Both the position numbers and the translations under genes were made by a program. A stretch of DNA of 64,000 nt from CAZJHD01 sp964545855 (GTDB taxonomy: Bacteria; Planctomycetota; UBA1135; JACQFD01), in assembly GCA_964545855.1 (NCBI GenBank), contig CAZJHD010000016.1:1-64000 (forward strand), written 5' to 3'. Position 1 is the stretch's first letter. Every line of letters begins with the position of its first letter. The notes below the pieces were generated by a model. That model had not been told where the DNA came from. It saw only the letters and a list, made by a program, of their open reading frames with translations, and did not search any database. Positions 58,000-64,000 of this stretch are shown one piece after another.

Positions 58000-58985
58000 G
58001 GCGCGCTCCCGATCGGATCGAAGCAGGCGAATCGCCGGTCGCCCTCGACGACCTCGGGCGGACGCTCCCCGCGGCAGCGATCGTTCGCACGTCCGCAGCG
58101 CGGCGCGAAGGCGCACCCGTCCGGCGCCGTGCCCGGCGCGGGAGGTCCGCCGGGGATCGCCGCGAGCCGCTGCGGTCTCGGCCCGTCGAGGCGCGGCGCG
58201 GACTCGAGGAGAGCCGCCGAGTAGGGATGGCGCGGGCGCTCGAAGAAGGACGCGACGGGCGCCTCCTCGACGACCCGCCCCGCATAGACGACCGCCACGC
58301 GGTCGGCGACGCCCGCCACGACGCCGAGGTCGTGGGAGACGAGCGCCAGGGAGAGACCGCGCTCGCGGCGGATGCGCAGGAGGAGCGCGAGGACTTCTGC
58401 CTGCACCGTCGGGTCGAGGGCCGTCGTCGGCTCGTCGGCCACCAGCAGCTCGGGCTCCCCGAGGAGCGCCATCGCGATCGCCACGCGCTGGCGCTGGCCC
58501 CCCGAGAGCTCGTGCGGGTGTCGCCGGAGCAGCAGCCCGGGGCTCTCGAGCCGCATGGCGACGAGGGCCGAGGCGGCCTCCTCGCGCGTGTCGGATCCGC
58601 GGGCGCCCCGACGGAGCTGGATCGCCTCGGCGAGCTGCAGCCCGATCGTGAGATAGGGGTTGAGCGCGGCCGAGGGGTCCTGGCTCACGAGGCCGATGCG
58701 CCGGCCGCGGATCCGGCGCACGCTCTCGGCCGAGAGCGCGAGCAGGTCGTCTCCGCGCGAGCGAAGCCGTCGTGCGCGGACGCGAGCCGACGCCGGGAGG
58801 AGGCGGAGGGCCGCGAGGAACGCCGTCGACTTGCCGGAGCCCGATTCGCCGACGACGCCGACGCAGGCGCCGTCGGAGACCGTGAGCCCGAACCCGTCGA
58901 GCACCGGAACGAGCCCGTCGTCGCCGTCGAAGGAGACCGTGAGATCCTCGATCTCGAGCACCGGCGCCCGCGCGTGCGTCGTCAT
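57996..58985 (-). CDS. Peptide ABC importer, ATP-binding protein (OppD/DppD-like)
   Basis: 329 residues. Walker A GESGSGKST (residues 46-54), QDPSAALNPYLTIG, signature HELSGGQRQRV, Walker B LLVADEPTTALDP, SHDLGVVAGVADRV. The C-terminal oligopeptide-type extension has the cysteine cluster GCAFAPRCGRANDRCRGE and a fourth Cys near RRFACF, which in this family can hold an iron-sulfur cluster. ATGA overlaps the permease gene upstream. Confidence 0.93.
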   Translation of the reverse strand: MTTHARAPVLEIEDLTVSFDGDDGLVPVLDGFGLTVSDGACVGVVGESGSGKSTAFLAALRLLPASARVRARRLRSRGDDLLALSAESVRRIRGRRIGLVSQDPSAALNPYLTIGLQLAEAIQLRRGARGSDTREEAASALVAMRLESPGLLLRRHPHELSGGQRQRVAIAMALLGEPELLVADEPTTALDPTVQAEVLALLLRIRRERGLSLALVSHDLGVVAGVADRVAVVYAGRVVEEAPVASFFERPRHPYSAALLESAPRLDGPRPQRLAAIPGGPPAPGTAPDGCAFAPRCGRANDRCRGERPPEVVEGDRRFACFDPIGSAP

Positions 58986-59863
58986 CGCGGCGCCTCTCTC
59001 GGATCGAAGGCATCGCGCAGCGCATCGCCCACGGCGTAGAGGGCGACCAGCGTTCCCGCGAGCGCGAGGCCCGGGAAGAGCACGAGCCAGGGATGCTCGC
59101 GGAAGCTCGCCATTCCTTGGCCGAGGAGCGTGCCCCAGGAGGCGCGCGGGGCCGCCACGCCGAGGCCGAGGAACGAGAGAAAGGCTTCCTCGATCATCAC
59201 GCGGGGCACCGTCAGCGTCGCGTAGGCGAGGACCGGGCCGGCCGTGAGCGGGATCAGGTGGCGGACGACGATGGCGAGGCTCGACGCTCCCGCGAGGCGC
59301 GCGGCGGCGACGAAGTCGCGCTCCCGCAGCGAGAGGATCTGGGCGCGCACGAGCCGCGCCGTCGTGAGCCACGACGTGGCGCCGAGCCCCACGAAGAGGA
59401 GCAGGAGGCTCGTCGCGGGGTCGCGTCCGAACCACGCCAGGAGCAGGAGGACGAAGAGGACCGACGGAAGACCGTAGAAGACGTCGACGAACCCCATGAG
59501 GAGCGCGTCCACGCGGCCGCCGAGCCAGCCGGCGGCGGCGCCGAAGGGCACGCCGATCGCGACGGAGAGGAGCGTCGCGACGGCGCCGATCGCGAGGGAG
59601 AGACGGGCGCCGTCGAGGACGCGGGCGAGCCCGTCGCGGCCGAGCAGGTCGGTGCCGAAGGGATGGGTCGCGGAGGGCGGGACCGCGCCGCGCGCGAGGT
59701 CCTGCGCGACGGCCGCCTCCGGGGCGACGAGGGGGAGGGCGGCGCCCGCCGCCGCGAGGAGAAGGAGCGCGGCGCCGCCCACGCGCGCGCCGCGGCTCCG
59801 CGCGAAGCGCGACGCCGCGCGGCGGAAGGGCGAGCGCGGAGCCGACTTCGTCGCTGCGCTCAT
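58982..59863 (-). CDS. Peptide ABC importer, permease (OppC/DppC-like)
   Basis: 293 residues with six predicted membrane segments. The N-terminal OppC domain is recognisable (GAALLLLAAAGAALPLVAPEAA), followed by HPFGTDLLGRDGLARVLDGARLS, the classic DppC entry motif. The EAA loop that contacts the ATPases is DFVAAARLAGASSLAIVVRHLIP. ATGA overlaps with both neighbours. Confidence 0.93.
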   Translation of the reverse strand: MSAATKSAPRSPFRRAASRFARSRGARVGGAALLLLAAAGAALPLVAPEAAVAQDLARGAVPPSATHPFGTDLLGRDGLARVLDGARLSLAIGAVATLLSVAIGVPFGAAAGWLGGRVDALLMGFVDVFYGLPSVLFVLLLLAWFGRDPATSLLLLFVGLGATSWLTTARLVRAQILSLRERDFVAAARLAGASSLAIVVRHLIPLTAGPVLAYATLTVPRVMIEEAFLSFLGLGVAAPRASWGTLLGQGMASFREHPWLVLFPGLALAGTLVALYAVGDALRDAFDPREAPR

Positions 59864-60795
59864 CGCGCCCGCACCCGCGGATCGAGCACGCCGTAGAGGA
59901 CGTCGACCACGGCGTTCGCGACGACGAGGAACGCCGTGCCGAGCAGCACGACGCCCATCACCAGCGGGTAGTCGCGGTTGAACGCGCCGCGCACGAGGTA
60001 CTGCCCGATGCCGGGGATCGCGAAGACCGACTCCACGACGAGGGAGCCCGTGAGCACGGCGGCGAGCGCCGGCCCGAGGTAGGTGAGGACGGGCGCGAGG
60101 CCGCCGCGGAGCGCGTGGCGGAAGAGGATCGTGCGCTCGTCGAGCCCCTTCGCGCGCGCGGCGCGCACGAAGTCCTGGGAGAGGACCTCCAGGAGCCCGG
60201 CGCGCGTGAGCCGCGTCACGACCGCGAGAGGGCCCGCGCCGAGTGCGATCGCCGGGAGCACGAGATCGGCGGGCGACGAGAGGCCGCCCGGCTCGAACCA
60301 GCGCAAGGTGACGGCGAAGAGCGCCACCAGCAGCGGACCGAGCACGAAGTTCGGGACCGCGAGCCCCGCCACGGCGATCGCATGGGCGAGACGGTCGATC
60401 CAGGAGCGTCGCCGGAGCGCGGCGAAGGCGCCGAGCGGGATCCCGACGCCGAGCGCGAGCGCCATGGCGGCGGCGCCGAGCGCGAGCGTCGACGGGAGTC
60501 CGATCGCCAGCAGGTCGTTCACGCCGAAGTCGGCGTAGCGGAACGACGGCCCGAGGTCTCCGCGCAGGAGGTCGCCGAGGTATCGAAGGGCCTGCAGCGG
60601 GAGCGGCTCGTCGAGGCGATAGCGCCGCTCCAGGTTCGCGAGAATCTCGGGGGAGACCTGCCGGTCCTCCGAGAAGGGGCCGCCGGGGGCGACGCGCAGG
60701 AGCGCGAAGGAAGCGAGCGCCACGGCGAGGAGCACGCCTGTCGTGCGCACGGCGTGTCGGAGCACGAGCCGGAGGCCTCGCCGGTCGCCGCTCAC
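59860..60795 (-). CDS. Peptide ABC importer, permease (OppB/DppB-like)
   Basis: 311 residues from GTG 60795, overlapping the binding-protein stop (GTGA). Motifs: LLRVAPGGPFSEDRQVSPEILANLERRYRLDEPL and RGDLGPSFRYADFGVNDLLAIGLPSTLALG at the N-terminus, EAA loop DFVRAARAKGLDERTILFRHALR, and the C-terminal IPGIGQYLVRGAFNRDYPLVMG. Pairs with the OppC-like permease to form the channel. Confidence 0.93.
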   Translation of the reverse strand: MSGDRRGLRLVLRHAVRTTGVLLAVALASFALLRVAPGGPFSEDRQVSPEILANLERRYRLDEPLPLQALRYLGDLLRGDLGPSFRYADFGVNDLLAIGLPSTLALGAAAMALALGVGIPLGAFAALRRRSWIDRLAHAIAVAGLAVPNFVLGPLLVALFAVTLRWFEPGGLSSPADLVLPAIALGAGPLAVVTRLTRAGLLEVLSQDFVRAARAKGLDERTILFRHALRGGLAPVLTYLGPALAAVLTGSLVVESVFAIPGIGQYLVRGAFNRDYPLVMGVVLLGTAFLVVANAVVDVLYGVLDPRVRAR

Positions 60796-62405
60796 GACGC
60801 GAGGCGGATCCAGCGCATCGGATGGAATCCGAGGGGATTCTCGTGGAAGCCGCCGACGATGCGGGCGGGATTCACGAGGGTCTGCTTCACGTACTCGTAG
60901 ATCGGGAGGATCGGATGCTCGATCTCCACGAGGAGCCGTTCCGCGTCGCGCAGGATCTCGAGGCGCCGCTCCGGATCGGCGCAGGCGCGCGCCGCGGCGA
61001 GGAGCCGGTCGTAGTCGGCGGAGGCGAAGCCCGTGCGGTTGCTGCGGCTCTCGGATCCGAAGACCTCGAGGAACGTCATCGGGTCGACGTAGTCGGCGAT
61101 CCAGCTCCCGCGGCTGAGCCCGCCGTAGCGGAGCTGCTGCTCGTCGTCCAGCACGGCCTTCTTCTCCTGGTTCACGAGCCAGACGTCGATGCCGAGGTGC
61201 TCGCGCAGCATCGCCTGGATCGCCTCCGCGATCCGCGCGTGATCCTCGTTCGTGTCGAACTGGTAGGGGAGCCTCGGGAAGCCGGCGCCGCCGGGAAATC
61301 CCGCTTCCGCCAGGAGCGCCCGCGCGCGCACGGGATCGAAGCCGAGCCCTTCGGCCGGGACGTAGCCCGTCGTGTCGGCGAGGGAGCGCGGAACGAATCC
61401 CGGCGAGGGCCGCTGCCCGAGACCGAGCACGCGCTCGCAGATCGCGGCGCGGTCGATGGCGAGATGGAGCGCGCGGCGGACGCGCCGGTCGTCGAGCGGG
61501 GGCCGCGTCACGTTGCAGCGCAGGAAGTAGGTGGCGAGGTACGGGCTCGTGCGGAGCTCCGGCCGACCCCTCCAGGAGGAAGCCTGCGCGGCGGGGAAGT
61601 CGTCCACCCAGTCGGTGCGTCCTGCCCGGAACGCGTCGACGGCCGCCTGCTTGCTCTCGGTCGCGAAGGCGACGATGCGATCGACGGCGACCCGGTCCGC
61701 GTCCCAGTACCGCGGGTTGCGGCGCATCACGATGCGGAAGTTCGGGACGCGCTCCTCCAGCACGAAGGGGCCGTTGCCCACCCAGAGATCGCCGCGCACG
61801 AAGGCGCCGGCGCGGCGCGCGGAGTCGAGATGCACCGGCACGAGGGGCGACGACGCGGCGAGCTGCGCGAGCCAGGGCATCGGGCGGAGCAGCCGCACCG
61901 TGAGCGTCCTCGCGTCCGGCGCCTCGATCCCGACGGCGGAGGCCGGCCCCTCGCCGGTCGTGAAGGCGCGCGCCCCCTCGATCTCCCAGAGCAGGTTCGC
62001 GAGCGGGCTCGCCGTCTCCGGAGCGAGCACCCGCAGCCACGACGCGACGAAGTCGTGCGCCGTGAGCGGATCGCCGTTGCTCCACGCGCACGGACGCAGG
62101 AAGAACGTCCATCGGAGACCGTCCTCCGACACCTCCCACCGCTCCGCCACGCCGGGGACCGGCGCGCCCGTGCGCGGATCGAAGGCGGCGAGCCCTTCGG
62201 AGAGCGCGAGCAGCAGGTTCTTCTCCGCGATGCCGGTGGCGCCGGCGGGATCGAGCGTCCGAGGCTCCGACAGGTTGTGGAACCGCAGCGTCGCGGGCGG
62301 CGCCTCCTCCCTCGCGCGCGCGCAGGCCGCGCCGAGGGCCGCGCCGAGGACGACGAGGAGCGTGCCCGAGCGCAGGCGCGGGTGGCGGCGGGATCGATCC
62401 GGCAT
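60792..62405 (-). CDS. Oligopeptide-binding lipoprotein (OppA-like)
   Basis: 537 residues with lipobox LGAACA. SBP_bac_5 family: LSEPRTLDPAGATGIAEKNLLLALSEGL, PGVAERWEVSEDGLRWTFFLRP, NGDPLTAHDFVASWLRVLAP, YFLRCNVTRPPLDDRRVRRALHLAIDR, GSWIADYVDPMTFLEVF. The last resembles OppA/MppA. It captures peptides outside the inner membrane and delivers them to the OppB-OppC channel. First gene of the operon. Confidence 0.93.
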   Translation of the reverse strand: MPDRSRRHPRLRSGTLLVVLGAALGAACARAREEAPPATLRFHNLSEPRTLDPAGATGIAEKNLLLALSEGLAAFDPRTGAPVPGVAERWEVSEDGLRWTFFLRPCAWSNGDPLTAHDFVASWLRVLAPETASPLANLLWEIEGARAFTTGEGPASAVGIEAPDARTLTVRLLRPMPWLAQLAASSPLVPVHLDSARRAGAFVRGDLWVGNGPFVLEERVPNFRIVMRRNPRYWDADRVAVDRIVAFATESKQAAVDAFRAGRTDWVDDFPAAQASSWRGRPELRTSPYLATYFLRCNVTRPPLDDRRVRRALHLAIDRAAICERVLGLGQRPSPGFVPRSLADTTGYVPAEGLGFDPVRARALLAEAGFPGGAGFPRLPYQFDTNEDHARIAEAIQAMLREHLGIDVWLVNQEKKAVLDDEQQLRYGGLSRGSWIADYVDPMTFLEVFGSESRSNRTGFASADYDRLLAAARACADPERRLEILRDAERLLVEIEHPILPIYEYVKQTLVNPARIVGGFHENPLGFHPMRWIRLAS

Positions 62406-62415
62406 CGGCGGCGCG

Positions 62416-62421
62416 ATCCTA
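62416..62421 (-). promoter_or_regulatory. TANNNT box (TAGGAT) 10 nt before the importer operon
   Basis: Minus-strand TAGGAT ends 10 nt before ATG 62405. Candidate -10 element for a leaderless or nearly leaderless operon transcript. Confidence 0.35.
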
Positions 62422-62553
62422 CGTCGCCGTCGGCGCGGTCCGAGCGCGGGCGCGCCGATCCGCGGCCGGCGGGCTCCGTTTCCCGCGCCGTCGGAGCCGC
62501 TACTCGTCCCTTCGCGGCGGCGGGCTCCGCTCGGTCCGCGCCCCCCCGATCCC

Positions 62554-62559
62554 TACACT
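62554..62559 (+). promoter_or_regulatory. TANNNT box (TACACT) 11 nt before the second binding-protein gene
   Basis: Plus-strand TACACT ends 11 nt before ATG 62571, in the 165-nt region shared with the divergent importer operon. Confidence 0.35.
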
Positions 62560-62570
62560 GCCCCGACGCC

Positions 62571-64000
62571 ATGGGCCGACGACGCTTCTCGTCTCGATCC
62601 GCGAGGGCGCTCCTCCTCGTGCTCGCCTGCGCCGCCGCGGCATGCTCGCGAGGAGCGTGCGCACCGGACGCCGAGCCGGCCGTCTCCGCCGCCGGCGACG
62701 GTCGTCGCGGAGACTCGATCGTCCTCGCCATGCAGACCGAGCCGACGACGCTGCTCGAGCCCTTCACGACGGTCGAGGACGAGATGAACGTGGCGGGTCT
62801 CCTCGTCCCGTCGCTCACGAACCTGGAGTTCCGTGGCGAGCTCGTGCACGTGCCGGCCCTGGCCGAGCGATGGGAGTGGAGCGACGACGGCCGGACGCTC
62901 ACCTTCCATCTGAGGTCGGCCCTCTGGGACGACGGCGAGCCGATCACGGCCGCCGACGTGGCCTTCACGTTCCGGATCCTGCGGGACGAACGCTTCGCGT
63001 CGCCGCGGCGATCGTCGGTCCTTCCCATCGATTCCGTGGAGGCGGCCGGACCCCGCGAGGTGCGCTTCCGGTTCGCCGAGGCGGCCTACCGCGAGACGAT
63101 GCTCGCGGACACGAGCTGGGGGATCCTCCCGGAGCACGTCTATGGCGCGATGGAGCCGAAGGACGCGCGCGGCTCGCGGCTCGCCCTCGAGCCCGTCGGC
63201 CACGGGCCCTTCCGCCTCGTCCACCGGGAGGGCACGCGCGTCTTCGTCCTGGAGCGCAACGAGCGTTGCGTCACGGAGCCCGTGCCGCACCTGAAGCGCG
63301 TGACGTTCGTCGCGACCAAGGACACGAAGGCGCGGCTCGACGCGCTGCTCTCGGGCGCCGTCGACGCCCTCGACGGCGTGTCGCCCGAGGACCTCGCGCG
63401 CTGCGTCGAGCGCGGCTTCCGCGTGATCGAGCGCGGGCGTCGCAGCGTCGACTTCGTGATGTGGAACCTGCGCCGGGAGCCCCTCTCCGACGCGCGCGTC
63501 CGGCGCGCCGTGACGCTCGCGATCGACCGCGACGGGATCAACGCCGCCTTCTTCCGGGTCGACGGCGAGACGCTCGCGACGCAGCCCATCGGGACCGTGC
63601 CTCCGGTGCTGGAAGGGACGCACCCGGACGACGTCGTGGCGCTGCCCTTCGATCCGCGCGCCGCCGAGGAGACCCTCGACGCCGCGGGGTGGCGGCGGGA
63701 GGGGAGCGACGGCACGCGCCAGCGGGACGGGAAGCCCTTCGCCATCGAGCTGCTCGTGAACCAGGAGACCTCGCGGCGGGTCGCGACGGCGCGCATGATC
63801 CAGCAGGACCTGAAGCGAGTCGGCATCGACGTGCGGGTGGAGCCGCTCGCCTTCTCGGCGCTGCAGAAGCGGCTCGAGGCGGAGGACTTCGACGCGTCGA
63901 TCTACGGATTCAATGCCGCGCTCCGCCTGACGCAGAGCGACACCTGGGGATCCCGCGCCTACGTGAATCACGGCGGCTACGAGGACGCGGAGGTGGAGCG
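62571..64000 (+). CDS. Second peptide-binding lipoprotein, SBP_bac_5 family (3' end outside window)
   Basis: At least 476 residues. Lipobox AAAACSRG after a basic N-terminus and LLLVLACAAAAC. Domain features: IVLAMQTEPTTLLEPFTTVEDEMNVAGLLVP, ALAERWEWSDDGRTLTFHLRS, DDGEPITAADVAFTFRIL, DFVMWNLRREPLSDARVRRAVTLAIDRDGI, and VGIDVRVEPLAFSALQKRLEAEDFDASIYGF. Distinct in sequence from the OppA-like protein encoded divergently. It may feed the same importer with other peptides or head a second importer lying beyond the window. Confidence 0.9.
   Translation, partial: MGRRRFSSRSARALLLVLACAAAACSRGACAPDAEPAVSAAGDGRRGDSIVLAMQTEPTTLLEPFTTVEDEMNVAGLLVPSLTNLEFRGELVHVPALAERWEWSDDGRTLTFHLRSALWDDGEPITAADVAFTFRILRDERFASPRRSSVLPIDSVEAAGPREVRFRFAEAAYRETMLADTSWGILPEHVYGAMEPKDARGSRLALEPVGHGPFRLVHREGTRVFVLERNERCVTEPVPHLKRVTFVATKDTKARLDALLSGAVDALDGVSPEDLARCVERGFRVIERGRRSVDFVMWNLRREPLSDARVRRAVTLAIDRDGINAAFFRVDGETLATQPIGTVPPVLEGTHPDDVVALPFDPRAAEETLDAAGWRREGSDGTRQRDGKPFAIELLVNQETSRRVATARMIQQDLKRVGIDVRVEPLAFSALQKRLEAEDFDASIYGFNAALRLTQSDTWGSRAYVNHGGYEDAEVE

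Noticed and set aside
1..64000. tRNA, rRNA, CRISPR arrays, prophage or transposase genes
   Set aside because: Looked for and not seen; no cloverleaf-like sequences or integrase/transposase motifs were found by eye.

Overview
The window is about 72% GC DNA that reads like a member of the Planctomycetota or a close PVC relative. The evidence is indirect: a 'PVC-type' heme-binding dehydrogenase/HEAT/cytochrome protein, a sigma factor stop-start coupled to a Ser/Thr kinase with TPRs, many large secreted proteins carrying signal peptides or lipoboxes, a multiheme cytochrome/HEAT protein, and a C-terminal module (GxGTPGCxG ... DPFGLG ... GLSTS) shared by otherwise unrelated secreted proteins. I see no rRNA, tRNA, CRISPR array, prophage or transposase gene. 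Coding density is high. Ten gene pairs overlap by exactly 4 nt (ATGA or GTGA).

Layout. 1-959 (-): C-terminally truncated membrane protein, GT-C-like. 1124-4857 (+): tandem M14 metallopeptidase homologues; the first has lost its zinc ligands. 4944-8387 (+): five-heme cytochrome with HEAT repeats and a sugar-hydrolase-like C-terminal domain. 8515-10188 (+): FG-GAP propeller. 10308-13846 (+): sigma factor and TPR kinase. 14046-18726 (-): three secreted proteins in one stop-start-coupled operon, two being paralogues built of 26-residue GVYG repeats. 18864-20231 (-): secreted propeller-like protein. 20357-22765 (+): carboxypeptidase-regulatory-like repeats. 22894-26061 (-): S9 peptidase fused to a beta-lactamase-fold hydrolase. 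26114-27709 (-): YifB/ComM-type ATPase. 27800-29799 (+): membrane SGNH protein and DUF3592-like protein.

29804-32817 is a compact sulfation cassette: a PAPS-dependent sulfotransferase and an APS kinase-ATP sulfurylase fusion, with a structured 92-nt direct repeat on each side. Then 32749-38684 (-): zinc-ribbon protein, PVC dehydrogenase-cytochrome, Tat-exported TIM-barrel protein and a radical SAM protein. 38721-39191 (+): small lipoprotein. 39287-47317 (+): giant alpha-2-macroglobulin-like protein without a thioester. 47379-48572 (-): HEAT protein. 48931-49884 (+): secreted LolA-like protein. 49784-52351 (-): ComEC. 52510-54345 (+): CoaD, RidA (possibly a lipoprotein) and a cysteine-cluster protein. 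54456-56714 (+): E1 alpha and beta of a 2-oxoacid dehydrogenase. 57223-62405 (-): complete dipeptide/oligopeptide ABC importer. 62571-64000 (+): divergent second substrate-binding protein, cut by the window end.

Taken together: an aerobic-looking heterotroph investing in secreted peptidases and peptide uptake (M14, S9, Opp importer), sugar/cytochrome oxidation at the cell surface, sulfation of an exported polymer, and possible DNA uptake (ComEC, ComM-like). Three classes of palindromic intergenic element (13868-14043, the 29804/32726 pair, 56798-56953) and a recurring TANNNT box 6-11 nt before start codons are the main non-coding signals.
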